In this document: piece after piece, positions 23,543 through 34,861 of the stretch | Numbering within the stretch: the stretch's first letter is position 1 | Layout of the letters: every line of letters begins with the position of its first letter | Source: Nelumbo lutea | Lineage: Eukaryota > Streptophyta > Magnoliopsida > Proteales > Nelumbonaceae | Direction of reading: 5' to 3' | Assembly (NCBI GenBank): GCA_022828595.1 | Contig: JAKGHH010000003.1 | Location: forward strand, 14,012,934 to 14,076,933 | Length of the DNA: 64,000 bases | The notes under the pieces: model-generated | What the model was told of the DNA's origin: nothing | The model's input: only the letters and a program-made list of their open reading frames with translations | The model's database searches: none | Translations under genes and position numbers: made by a program

Positions 23543-26321
23543 TTAAGTTTCAATCTCTCTGTCTCAAACTCTCAGTCTTTCTCTTGACTTTGATTGATTT
23601 CCATTGTATTCTAGAATCTAGAAAATAAATTCTAATATAGTTCAGAGTTCAGATAAAACCCAAATGAAATGCTCAAGTGCAGTATGAGCCGAACCTTGAA
23701 ATGCAGTATGAAGCTATGAGCCGAACCCTGCTTGCAGCTATGCCGAAATGGTGGATGAGATGAGGCTTGGAAGCTCTTTCACAATATGATCCAGGATGTA
23801 TACATACATATCTTGTTGGGGATTTGGATCTTCGATGGGGAATTCATCCCCGTCGGGGTCAGGGATGGAGTGGGTGATTTGGGGATCAGGGTCGAGGATG
23901 GGGAATGTAATCCCTGCCCCGAACCCACCTTGTTGCCATTCCTACTTGTATTTGCAAGAGACTTCATCCCAAAATGATATCACCACGTGAAATACACAAC
24001 TTTATTGGAGTTCACATCTGCGCCCCACAATGTCCTACAATGTATCTCTGCCGTGTATTGGGAATATCTCCCGATGATATTACCATCATCACCAGACTCA
24101 ATGCATCACCGAGAGAGGTTCTCAATACAAGGCGGGGATGCGCTGTGGGACGTTGTGGGGCGTTGATCTAAACTCGACTTTTTCTTATTTGTCAAAAATT
24201 AAAACCTTGATTGTCTGTATTAAAAATACCACTGTAGGGTGGGGCCATGGCTGATATGGGCTGTGGGATTTAACATGCAGCCAACCTAGTGGACCCCCTA
24301 TGAGATGGGTCAAGGTTTTTGAAACTGACTTAGACAATGAATCGGTTAGGGGTCCAATTCTCGGGTTGAATGGTCCAATTGTTCGAACTGAACAAATGGC
24401 CTCTGACAAAAAAATAAAAAATGATAAAAACTGTTGAACGATTCGAACGGTTCAACTACCCGGATCAATGGTTTGATGACTAAATCAACATTTTTTTAAC
24501 AAAAATCTGGTTTTGGGGAAAACCTGACTGGTTCCCGGTTTTTCAGTCCGACAGTCCGGCCCGGTCCGGTTTTGAAAACCATGAGATGGGTGGTCTGGAT
24601 TAGCCACAAGATGATAGATGATAAGAATGGATGAGTTAATATGGAGAAACTCCCTACCAACCTCACTGAGTCACTGGTAAACATTTTTTTTCCAGAAATT
24701 ATGGTTTACAGACACGACAAAACTTTTTTTTTTTTTCTGTCTTAGTTAATGGAAATTAATGTAAAGCAACTTGGGATGTATACCTGAATTGTTGTGTGAG
24801 AGGAAGCTTTGAGATGAGGGTCCCCTTCATGGGTGGGTCATAAAGGGCTCCCGGCTGCTCTTGGCTACCGGGAAGCCTTAGCTTACGCTTCTTGTAAGCT
24901 GCGACAAACACCTGGACGACGCCGGAGAAGACGCTCCCCTCCGGTGGGATGTAGACGTAAACCCGCATGCCAAGGAAGAACAGAATGATCGAACAGAACA
25001 TGAGAATGGTGGGGATGCCGAAACCCCAGGCCCAACTGATGGTGTCTTGGATGTAAACAACGAGAGTTAAAGAGATCATAATAACAATAGTGAAGGTGAA
25101 GTAGTACCAATTGAAGAAGCTGTTGATTCCTTTTCTTCCTTCTTCAGTGGTGGAGTCAAATTGGTCGGTGCCAAATGGCATGCTGCATGGCCTGATCCCA
25201 CCTCCGCCTACAGTTAAAAAACCTAAAGCCAAGTACAGAAAGCCCAGCTGGGCAGCCGTGGGACCGGAGCATTGATTCTGTTGTTGCAGCTCGGTGGAGC
25301 AGAGGGCCGGACGCAACGCCGGCACCATCGCCGTTGAAGTTATGGCCACCATTCCCTGTCAATCAATGATCACCATTTTAAAACCATATCACTGAATTCG
25401 ATCGGAATAAACATATATATATATATATATATATATATGATGAGTCAAGATTAATTAACGAGATAAAAACTAAAGATTCACGTAATTAAACAGTGAAAAG
25501 AGAACCCTCCCTCCTCCTGGCCCCCAACTTTCTACCAGGTTTATATGCATTAGCAGCTCTCATCTAGGACCTGTGATGGCTAAAATGAACTAAAAATATT
25601 TTATCAAATTTCCGTGTTAAGCAAAAAAACGGAAGCGATATAAAACTCTTCTGAGATATCTAATAATTAATTCAGTAGGTAATTATAGTCTGAACCTAAC
25701 GAGCACATGGGTCATTTTTATTCAACACAGAAAATTAATAAATAAATAAAATAAATGGGAGGCTGAATTTCCTGTCAATATTGCTGTTCGGAGAAAGATA
25801 ATCACAAGAATCAAGAGGTTAAGACACAATCTGGAGATTAAATACCAGCAAAGAGAACAAGGATGCGTAGGCCAAGGTCCGAAACTTGCCGAGGTAGGCG
25901 TCAGAGAGGAAGGCTCCAATCAGGGGTGCAAAGTTAACTGTACCGGACCATATGTTCATCACATTTGCAGCAAACACCTCATCCATGTGATACTGTTTCA
26001 GCAGGTAGACCGTGAAGTTTGCCAGCAACCCAAATGTCGCTAACCTTTCAAACGTTTCGTTCCCTGCCAATACTCACTTCTGTCAGCCCCATTTGCCAAG
26101 AAGACAGACAGACAGACAGACAGAGCTAAAATACCTAAGATGTAAGGCATGGTCTTCCATCCACCATGCTTTCTTTGGGTTGTCCTGGATTCTTCGACTG
26201 CTCCGGGTTTCTCGTCCTGTTTGTCCGCCGGTGATGACACTGGTGTCGACGACGATGAAGAAGTGACCGAAAAATATTTCAAGAAGCAGAACCATGACAA
26301 AGGGCTGCTTAATTTCCTCAT
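20824..26321 (-). CDS. NPF2.13: NPF2.12/2.13-like nitrate transporter (NRT1/PTR family)
   Basis: Proton-coupled MFS transporter of the plasma membrane. Exons on the minus strand are 26321-26135, 26063-25846, 25355-24784 and 21727-20824. All junctions are GT-AG and the sum is 1881 nt (626 aa plus TAG). Residues 65-69 are ETFER, the NPF ExxER proton-coupling motif. Downstream blocks include GGGGIRPCSMPFGTDQFD, FFNWYYFTFT, a basic central loop (AAYKKRKLRLPG) and TFTTVQALKMDRHLGPKF. A C-terminal half with LLQRIGIGM, APQLVLMGFAEAF and GRLDYFYFVIAALG follows. These blocks track Arabidopsis NRT1.6/NRT1.7 (NPF2.12/2.13) most closely, which move nitrate in phloem or reproductive tissue; the exact orthologue is inferred. 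The ATG at 26321 has A at -3 and gives a family-typical N-terminus. The frame stays open upstream to 26561 through a tandem repeat. Intron 1 is only 71 bp; intron 3 is 3056 bp and transposon-laden. Confidence 0.93.
22087..22515. repeat. Decayed hairpin-MITE-like sequence in NPF intron 3
   Basis: It opens with GGAGTTCACATCTGCTCCC, as in the GAGTTCACATCTG family. It closes with GAGGAGTAGCAGATCTGATGTGGAG, a rough inverted partner, with GGGAGATGTTCCC-type motifs near 22460. The two halves are separated by about 300 bp of AT-rich DNA, so this is a decayed or interrupted copy. Confidence 0.4.
22897..23946. mobile_element. hAT-like element in NPF intron 3 with GC-rich internal segment
   Basis: The left end TAGGGGTGGCAATTTTCC and the right end TTGCCATTCCTA are inverted partners. 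Both subterminal regions carry repeated GGGGATGGAG / CGGGGTCGGGGATGG motifs (22940-23065 and 23825-23935). The middle holds an (AT)14 run, then a segment with leader-like character (23170-23640) including CGCTATCGCTATCGCC and a (CT)n tract at 23493-23545. No 8-bp duplication could be matched, so the termini are tentative. The insertion is intronic and does not break the transporter reading frame. Confidence 0.6.
24008..24175. mobile_element. Hairpin MITE, GAGTTCACATCTG family, in NPF intron 3
   Basis: Left arm GAGTTCACATCTGCGCCCCA pairs with right arm TGGGGCGTTGATCTAAACTC. Inner motifs TGGGAATATCTCCCGATGAT and GGGATGCGCTGTGGGACGTT match the copies at 41748 and 55994. The target duplication is eroded. 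Confidence 0.75.
24311..24583 (+). mobile_element. hAT-type MITE, CATGGTTTT family, in NPF intron 3
   Basis: Begins CAAGGTTTTTGAAACTGAC and ends GGTCCGGTTTTGAAAACCATG. The flanks AGATGGGT (24303-24310) and AGATGGGT (24584-24591) are a perfect 8-bp duplication. It lies about 200 bp downstream, in transcript direction, of the exon 3 donor. Confidence 0.9.
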
Positions 26322-26403
26322 GTTGTCCTCTCGGCTCCTCCACCCACACAGTTGGTAAAGGTCAGTTCGAAGTATTGAGGTGAACAAACCCTCACTGAAA
26401 GTC

Positions 26404-26530
26404 AAGCCTATTAATAACAAATAGAGAGAGAGAGAACCAAGCCTATTAATAACAGATATAGAAAGGGAGAGGGAGAGAGAGCCAAGCCTATTAATAACAA
26501 ATAGTCCAACGGAGGGAGAGGGAGAGATGA
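26404..26530. repeat. Tandem repeat immediately upstream of the NPF start
   Basis: Three units begin with AAGCCTATTAATAACA at 26404, 26439 and 26484, each followed by GAGA-rich spacers. The array lies 80-200 bp upstream of the chosen ATG, so it is in the probable leader or promoter. Because the frame is open through it, translation would give repeated VINRLGSLSL units. Confidence 0.85.
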
Positions 26531-26933
26531 TCAAGTGGCTCCCAATGGCCGCTCGACGCAATAGATACAGGTCGAAACATCAAAACTCACAACACAAGAA
26601 GACAACTCGGTAAATCAGTCTCCACCAAGAACGAAAGACAGTATCATCCTGAAGGAGCTTACACGTCACTGCTTCGTACTGTTAAAGATAAACCGTCGGT
26701 GAAGCAGTTTTTTTCCCAATAAATCCCCAACCCAATTTGGATTGTTTTTTTTAATTTTATATATTTATAATATTATATATATATATATGTTTTAATTTTA
26801 TATATTATATATTATGGGCGGGCTAGTTTTTAAAACCTAATTTGTATAATTGTATTGCTGGTTTTTGAAAATCCCCAACCCAATTTGGATTGTTTTTTTA
26901 ATTTTATATATTTATAATATATTATGTATTATA

Positions 26934-26938
<5 letters not shown>
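26531..26938. other. Putative NPF promoter side, then AT-rich DNA
   Basis: About 26531-26720 is of mixed composition and may hold the promoter. Beyond that, a duplicated phrase (AATCCCCAACCCAATTTGGATTG at about 26723-26745 and 26869-26891) flanks AT-rich DNA. No core promoter element could be assigned. Confidence 0.35.

Positions 26939-27005
<67 letters not shown>
26939..27005. repeat. (AT)n microsatellite
   Basis: About 33 uninterrupted AT dinucleotides, the longest simple repeat in the window. Confidence 0.97.
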
Positions 27006-27007
<2 letters not shown>

Positions 27008-28020
27008 ACTATTAAGTGTGTATATAAATATGTATGAGGTTTATACTTAGTAATTCTAAATGATGATAATAATAGTAATAATTAAATTAAACATATTTAT
27101 GATATTTTTATTAATCCAATTAAAAAGATTAAATTATAATTATCATTAAATTAGATACATTATTGAAAATTTTGGATACATTATGATCATCTAGAATTGA
27201 AAAAATGCTACTGATTTTCTATATTTATTTCTATTATAAAGATTTAGAAGAAATGTTTTAATTATTTTAACTTTTTTATTTAAAAAACTTTTATTTCTAT
27301 TCATAAAATAGACGCATTTATAATATTTTTATTAATCAAATTAAAAATAATTAAATTGGATACACCATTGAAAATTTTGGGTGCATTATGGTCATCTAGA
27401 ATTGAAAAAAAAAACAAATGCTACTAATTTTCTATATTTATTTCTATTTTTAAAATGTTCTTACCTAACTAAGACTACATAGGTTGATTAATTTGATTCG
27501 GATGATTGAATTGTTGAGCCACCATGGGATAAAAAATGGTTTTTTTGTCATTTTAAAATATATGATTTTATATTATTAAAAATATTGACATAAATCTAAT
27601 TAGTAGCATTAGTAATGAAAATAACTTAAATAAAAAATTTAATAAGAGACAATGAGAGTTAATACCTTAGTGTGAGACTTAATGAGAGGAGTTTAAATGA
27701 GGTAGAAAGTAATAATTAAAGTTACATTTTTGATACTTACAATTAAATATGGATTAAATACACAAATATGGGCATTTTAGTAGCCATTAAAGTTGGCATT
27801 AAATCTGTAATAAAAAGACTTTTATACATTTTCTCAAACAAAGAAATGAAGGGTAATTTTAGTCCAAAAAAATGCTTTGCACGTGCCATTTCTAAATGAT
27901 GATAATGATAGTAATAATGTATCCAATTTTTTTTATTAAATTCAGGTATTTTTTATTTTTTTTTATATTTTTGTTTTTCAATATTAATCGGACGTAGATT
28001 GCAAAATCCAAATCCGATTA
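27006..28020. repeat. AT-rich dispersed repeat with internal duplication
   Basis: A segment of about 150 bp at 27095-27240 (with ATTGAAAATTTTGGATACATTATG and TCATCTAGAATTGAAAAAA) recurs at about 27308-27455. From about 27590 a phrase shared with the 19.9 kb and 29.9 kb regions appears (TCTAATTAGTAGCATT...TTTAATAAGAGA). No genes were seen. Confidence 0.65.
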
Positions 28021-28023
28021 TTT

Positions 28024-28490
28024 AGGTGTTGTTTCATTGATGTTGTTATCTAAGAAAGCAACGACACATCGGTGCCACATTAGAGAAAGTGGTGTTTTAG
28101 AAAATGACTTCTTATTTTGCATCGTTTTTCTAGAAAAAAAACGTTGCTCCAAATCACACCTTGGAAATCAAGAAAGTGTGGTCTAAAGAAATGCCAAATT
28201 GAATGGCTTCTCAAAAAACAACCTATTGTTGTCAATAGTGCAATGATGTGGCACCAATGTGGCATCATCTTGGGCATTGGATAATGTAGACTAATGCTGA
28301 AAGCGGTTATACAGCATAAGTACGAAACAAAACCAATGTTGTTTTCCCACAAAATTGCCTATGCGGTAGCATTGATGCCAAACAAAAAAACAGCCATTTT
28401 TTGAGAGAACGGTGCAACAAACCCTCATGCATACAACACCATTTTCTAATAAAACATCTATGAAGCAACGACATCGATGCCAAACACCTA
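28024..28490. mobile_element. Terminal-inverted-repeat element, unassigned superfamily
   Basis: The left end AGGTGTTGTTTCATTGATGT pairs with right end ATCGATGCCAAACACCT (inverted AGGTGTTTGGCATCGATGT). Further symmetry is visible inside (GCAACGACACATCGGTGCCACATTAG against GCAATGATGTGGCACCAATG). A target duplication was not settled. No transposase frame was found. Confidence 0.6.
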
Positions 28491-30833
28491 CTTAAACACC
28501 TCATATTGGGCTATAATGTTTTGGGTATCATTGACAAGCCTACCTGTTTAGTTGGATTCTTCTTTTTGTAATGACATAATGTTTTATCTTCTTATATCTC
28601 TTTTTATTCATTTGTCAAAAAAAAATGTAAGGTTTAAAGAGATGGATTTGAATGATGTGAAAAGTAGTAGTTCAAACTACATTTTGAACCTCGCAATTAA
28701 ATAGGGATTAAATTCAAAAAATGGGTATTTTAGTCAAAAGAAAGTTTCACAATCTTATTCATATTTTCAATAGTAGTGTAAATATAGAATTATAAATGTT
28801 TTCAAATCTTCTATAATTTTATTTTTATTTTTATGTTCTTAATAATAATTCTATTATGTACACTTATTCTTTTGTTTGATATGATAAACAAATGATATTA
28901 TACATGTTTTCAAATGTTTATTTTTTTTTGTAAAATTTATGTATTTCTTTTTCATTTTTGTGCTTCTATTTTTTTATTATTTAATTATGACATTAAAAGT
29001 TAACACATTTGACCCAAAAATTGAACTATCGATCTTCGCCAAATAGGAAAATAATTTCATTTTCGGTTGCTTTTAGATTTTGTATTTCATTTTTCATCAA
29101 TAAAAATAATTCTTGTTTATTACACTTATTATTTTTAATTTGATTAAATAAAAATATTATAAGTGTGTCTAATTTTTCTAACATTTTTGTAATTTTATAT
29201 ATTTATTACTATTTAAAAGTTTTATTATCTAATTGTGATTTCATGGGTTAACCTCCCTTGAAATTGCTTAGTCATCACTTAGATAAAGAATGATTTTGTT
29301 TTTGAATAAGTAGGGTAAATTGCTGAAACCTCCCTTGAAATTTGATAATTGCAATCACCTCCCCTAAATTCTTTGATATAATTGCAAATAGACTCCGTTT
29401 GCTAGAATCCTCTAAAAAGAGGCACAAAATGTCTAGAATACCCAAGCAATGGTCATTAAGGCTGGATTCTACAAAAAAAGCAATACAAATTTTATAAACA
29501 ACAAAAAATAAAGAATTTAAAGTTGTAGCTTTCCCTATGAAAGATTGATGAGAAGGAAAATTTTGGAAAATAAATCAATTTCAAAAAAGAGATTGGGAGG
29601 ATTTGGGCGAGTGACTCATATGAGGAGAAAATTTGGAAAATAAACATTTTGGTCAAAAGTAATTGCATGGGCACTTTGTCATTTTCGTGCTTCTATTTGG
29701 AAGATTCTAACAAAGGGGATCTACATGCAACTATATCAAAAAGTTCAAGGGAGGTAATTGCAATTACTAAACTTCAGGAGAGGTTTCATCAACAACCAAA
29801 AACTTTCTAGGGAGGTTTTAGGGATTTATTGAAGTTTTAAAATATATGGGTTTATAGTGTTAAAAGTATTACAGATAGATCTTATTAGTAGCATTTATTA
29901 GTAAAAATTAACTTAAATATAAGATTTAATAAGAGAGAATGATAGTTAATAAATTAAATATGACTTAATGAGAGGGGATTAAATGAAATGAAAAACATTA
30001 ACTGAAATTTAATTTTCAACCCTCATAATTATAAATGGACTATATACAAAAGTATGGGCATTTTAGTCAACAAAAATTCCACACCCTCATGTGGCAGGTT
30101 AAATTAATTACAAGGTCTTTTGGTTAATTAATTGAAAATTGAATTACTCCTTTGGATTTTCAAAAATACCAAATTGAAACTGAACTGATCAACTGAGGCC
30201 CGAAAAGATGAAACTTTCTACTTTGATTCTTTAGTCTAGAACCTTTCAGGCCATTCATGGTGGTTTTGATCTTCATCACAGATGTTGAGATCTGTAGATG
30301 AAGCAATGAAAATAAAGTATTTGCGTACAACAACAAATGCTTCTCATCTCTACACTTTGCAGCATTTTAGACATTTTTCCACTGGGAGTAGTGTGGGAGT
30401 TAGAGTATGTAGATGATTAAAGAAAAGAAAAAAAAAACAAATGAGAGAGAAGTATATGCTCATCACCCACATGAGTTTGTAAAGTTTAAGGTATATTTCG
30501 ATAATCTTAAAGCAAATGAAGGATAAAAGAGTCGTAGGATTATGCCTTTTTGAAAAACTAAGGGTATATTTAAGTCAATTTATGAAATCTTAGGGTATCT
30601 TTAAGTCTTTTACGTTTTTTTTCTTCCTTCTTTGACTAAAACTCATCCTAAAATATCTCCCACTCCTAAAAACCTCTCCTAAACTATCTCAATTAACTCT
30701 CTTGTTTCCTTATTAAAACTCTTTCTCTCTCTCTCTCTCTCTCTCCAATCATATTTTCACTAATTGCTCTTACTCGAAACGCATTGGTATAGAACATAAT
30801 ACCAATCAATTGGTACCATATGATTTATATATG
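28491..30833. other. AT-rich intergenic DNA, dispersed repeat copies
   Basis: No coding exon was seen. About 29860-30085 repeats the phrase family found at 19.9 kb and 27.6 kb. The pair AACCTCCCTTGAAATTTGATAATTGCAA (about 29325) and GGGAGGTAATTGCAATTACTAAACTTCAGGAG (about 29750) is a loose inverted pair enclosing about 450 bp. A (CT)n run lies at 30721-30746. Confidence 0.5.
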
Positions 30834-30842
30834 TAAGAAAAA

Positions 30843-31480
30843 GGGACATCGTCTAAAACTCATTATGAATTTTTAACTTTTCTCTTAAAACTCACCACAA
30901 CTTTTCAAAATGTTTAAAACTCACCATGTCATTAAGTTTTTATTTTCCAAAACTCACATTCCATAAGTGCACCATTAATGCTTCTCAACAGAGGTGTCCA
31001 CATCAGCATAAATAACAATTTTCATGACCAAATTAGTGAATTACCCTTAAATGGCGAGTTAGACGAAAAATGGTCTTTTCACTTTTCAATTTTCTTGTAT
31101 TTTTGCATTTTTAATGTTTTTTATAATTATTTTTACATTTTTCTATTTTCTACGATCTATAAATTTTTGTTGTTTTTTCTACAATTTTTATTTTCTGATT
31201 TTGTTTTTCAATTTCTATAGTTTCTATAATTTGAAAATATTTTTTATTTTGTTTGAAATTTCTGTTATTTTTTATTTTAAAATAGTAATATATTAACACC
31301 CGTTAATTTATTTTGTATATATCTTATATTTTTCTATGAAGGTTAAAATGGTAATATATTAACGCCTGTTAGCTTGTTTAACGTCAAGTTAGTGACATGG
31401 TGAATTTTAGACATTTTAAAAAATTGTGGTAAATTTAAGAAAAATGCTGAAAACTCATGATAAATGTTAAACAATTTCCC
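30843..31480. mobile_element. Mutator-like non-autonomous element with about 95-bp terminal inverted repeats
   Basis: The left arm (GGGACATCGTCTAAAACTCA to CTCACCATGTCATTAAG, about 30843-30937) is matched over its full length by the inverted right arm (about 31386-31480, ending TTAAACAATTTCCC). The 9-bp flanks are TAAGAAAAA (30834-30842) and TAAAAAGAA (31481-31489), 7 of 9 alike. Long TIRs and 9-bp duplications are the MULE signature. The interior is T-rich and non-coding. Confidence 0.75.
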
Positions 31481-31489
31481 TAAAAAGAA

Positions 31490-33145
31490 TCAATCGGCAC
31501 CATACAATGGTATTTTGATTTTTTTTTTCAAAGCCAAGTGGTATTTTGATTGATCAAAAGCTCTTCCCATATGAATCATACCTTTCTATCATTAAGCTTA
31601 TATATCACATGGCCAAGTGGGGGTGGGAAAAAAGGGACAAGATCGTGACTATATATGTAATATATATCTGCGGTCCATTACGTTGCCAAGTACCATATCA
31701 ACATGAATGATGAAAATGATGGATAAAAAGAAAAGAAAGTTTTATTTCTGAAATAAGAAATAAGAACAATTAATGAGGACAATAAGAACAACCTAGAACC
31801 ATTCCCATTAATTATTAATTGTCGCAATCGGGTCTGGGTTTGGAATAGGATGAACCACTCCCATTTCCATTATTAATGAGGCCAATAAGAAGTAAGAACA
31901 ACCTAGAGCTAAATTAATCATTAAATGTGGCAATCGGGTCTGACATGATCCAATTATACTGGACACCTATAATTAGTAATGATAAGAACAATTTAGAAAC
32001 TTTATTTTGATAATATAATCTTAATAAAACTGAAAAAAAAATGCTAAAATATTTATACATTGATAAAATATATATTTTTAACGATAATTAATTTGTGTAC
32101 TATTTACAAAATTTATTCTTTTATACATTAAAATAAAACTGTATTTACAAAAAGAGAAATATTTACATTATTGACTATATAATTGGTTTATGTCTTAATC
32201 AATTCAAAATAGTAAAAACCAGTTTCGATCCATTATTAATTGGGACAAAACCACATAAACAATACAAAATAATTGGTTTGGACGGTTCAATTTTGTCTGG
32301 TAAACTCAACCCATTATTAATAGCCCTATCTACTAAGCAATTTCGATATATTGCTACCAACATCAAGATAATGCAGATGTACTACTGATATGGGCTCTGC
32401 ATAATCCATTTAACCAAAATTGGGTCAAGATTGACCCATTTAAACCTACCCACATTGAACATGACCACTATGTCTTCATGGTTGCATGTAGCTTGACCCA
32501 GTACATGATCTGTCTCTTACATGGTTGTGCCTTGCTTGTCCATTAAACAATACCAATATACCATGTTCGATACTAGCTACTTACGGCTAGGCCAATTCAT
32601 TCACAGTTGACTGACCAACTAAAATGACCAACAAACTTAAAATAAACAATTAATAAATTTATAGTTAAAAAATAAATTGAAATTTTAAAATTTAGAATAA
32701 ATAAAATTATAATGTTTGTTAATTTAAATTCCATTTAAAAATAATTACATTAATAATCCTATAAAATCAATCAAGAAATTCTAAAGTTAATTAATTGGAT
32801 TGGAGTTAGATTGCCTATAAAATCAACCAATAAACCTCTAATTCCTCTCTATTCTCGCTTACAATTGCATCTCCAAAAAATAAACTAATTATTTTCCTCT
32901 AAATTATTTCAAATTTCTATTTATTCTCTCCCTTCATTTACACCCTTGATTTACAAGAACTTCTAAATTATCTCCAACTCTCCTTTATTATTATGTCCAC
33001 TTTCCCATAAAAATATAGCCCTTCTTAGAATTAAGATTTGGTTTAACTAGCACGAGGATAATTGGGTCAATTACCCAACTAATTAATACGGCTATCTATA
33101 GTTCTATATGTATGTTGTTTCCATTTCAGGTTAATATTTTACCAT
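31490..33145. other. Intergenic, no gene seen
   Basis: AT-rich with partial local duplication (CCATTCCCATTAATTATTAATTG near 31800 and CCATTTCCATTATTAATGAGG near 31860; TGTCGCAATCGGGTCTGG near 31818 and GTGGCAATCGGGTCTGAC near 31926). No coding or RNA feature was recognised. Confidence 0.5.
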
Positions 33146-33148
33146 TTA

Positions 33149-33484
33149 GGCCCCGTTCATTTGCCGATATCCCGTAGGGGGTAAGGCGGAGCGGTCAACC
33201 GGCTAGGCTAATTGACCATTAATCTGGCATTCTTATGCTACTATAATGGGGGTCCACGATAACCGAATGTTTTCGGAGAGTATCAGCAACCTGGGCAATT
33301 GATACCCTCTTGGAGGGTGGGTAAATTGCTTACCCACTCGCTGATAATCCTAATCCCCTCCCACCTTTCTATTTACTATTTACTGGGTAAGTGAAAATGC
33401 ATGAGAATGCTGGCACCAACCTTACTTCGGAAACTTTTGCTCAGGTAAACTCGCTTACCTAAATAAGTGAAAACAAACAAGGAC
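33149..33484. mobile_element. Tourist-like (PIF/Harbinger) MITE
   Basis: Left end GGCCCCGTTCATTTG and inverted right end GTCCTTGTTTGTTTTC are partners of the GGCC(C/T)(C/T)GTT(C/T)(A/G)TTT type. TTA flanks both sides (33146-33148 and 33485-33487), the 3-bp duplication expected of PIF/Harbinger elements. The size of 336 bp fits, and GC content is higher than its flanks. Confidence 0.75.
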
Positions 33485-33487
33485 TTA

Positions 33488-34853
33488 AAAGACAAATGAG
33501 GGTCAACCCAATCACTCGTACAAGTGACCATTTTGACTATTTTTAAAGTATTAAACTACTTAGTTAATTAATGATAACATAATTAAGTCATTAATTACAT
33601 AAATTTTCAATTAGTTAACTTCTAAAATAAAAAAAAAAAGTTTTTACTCAGTTTATTTCATCAACTTACTTAAGGTCATTACGTTAGCTAAATTAGATTA
33701 ATTAACCAAGATTAACTAATTAGTTATTAGTTAAATTTGTGTATGCTTAACCAGTATAGGGTTATTTATTCGGTTACTTTTATTTAGTTAACTTACTTTT
33801 ATTAATTAAGGCAATAAATTATTAATTAAGTTTCTTAATTACATTCATTAACATAGAAAATGATTATATAATTCAAAAGATTAATTAAATTATAAGATAA
33901 TTACATAATTATTTAACTAATTATAACTTAATTACTAAAGCTTGTTTAATTAGATAACTAATTAATTTAATAATTTAATAAAAATTATAGATAAAAATAA
34001 TATGAATTAATAACAATTATTTTAATATTTTTTATTAATACAAGTTTTATTTAAAAAGAACGTTAATACAAATTAATACATGTTTATTAATAATAATAAA
34101 ACAAAAAAAAAGTAAGAAAATTTTAGTTTCAGAATTTGATAACCATTGAAATTACATTTTAAAAAATAAAATGATACTATAAATTTGTTAATAAAATTAA
34201 AATATTAACAGAATTACTAGTTTTAAACTTAATTATTATTAATTTAGAATCCCTAATCATTTTAAAAGTAACAAAAATTAATACGAAATAAAAATTTAGT
34301 AAAAGTTAAAACAATTTAATAAAAAATAAAACTAATACAAGAATGTCACAATGCTCCTTCTTGGGGTGAAACTTGGGCGGGTTGGGTTAAGTTGAGGGTC
34401 AACCCAAGCCCAATCCTAAGTCTCAAATCTTAAGTTCGGCCTTGGCCTAACTCAAGGTTAAGCCTGAATTTACCAACCTAGGCCTAACCTGAACTTAACC
34501 TAACATCTTGGGCTGGGTTTGGGTGTATTAAGATCTGTAGCCCAATTTCTTAATAGAATAAATTGATAATATGCAGACATGTATATCATAAAATGTTGGG
34601 TGTGCTTAAATTGGGTCAAATCGAGGTCAGACTACCTGAGGCCTCAACCCAAACCCAACCTAAGTTTAAGTTAGGCTTGAAAGTTTTGGCCAAACCCAAT
34701 TTGAAGCTCAGAAAGTCAAGCCCAACCTATGCAAAAGCTTTGATTGAAAACTTGAAATGTATCGGGCTCAGGTTGAATCCATCGAATATTTACTTTTTTG
34801 GTAATACATCTCAACAAAACCTATGCAAAATCTTTGTAAAAGTTGGCATATGC
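33488..34853. other. AT-rich intergenic DNA plus a GGGTTGGG-rich repeat
   Basis: 33488-34350 is extremely AT-rich with no features. 34360-34850 carries many GGGTCAACCCAAGCCCAA and AACCTAACTTAAGTTAGG-like motifs, typical of subterminal repeats of hAT elements, but matched termini were not found. Confidence 0.5.
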
Positions 34854-34861
34854 TTTATGAC

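Noticed and set aside
26040..26561. NPF start at the distal ATG (26561)
   Set aside because: It would add a repeat-derived 80-residue extension not seen in the family; 26321 gives a normal N-terminus. Kept only as a finding.
26850..27050. Frame with an Ile-Tyr repeat
   Set aside because: Translation of the (AT)n microsatellite.
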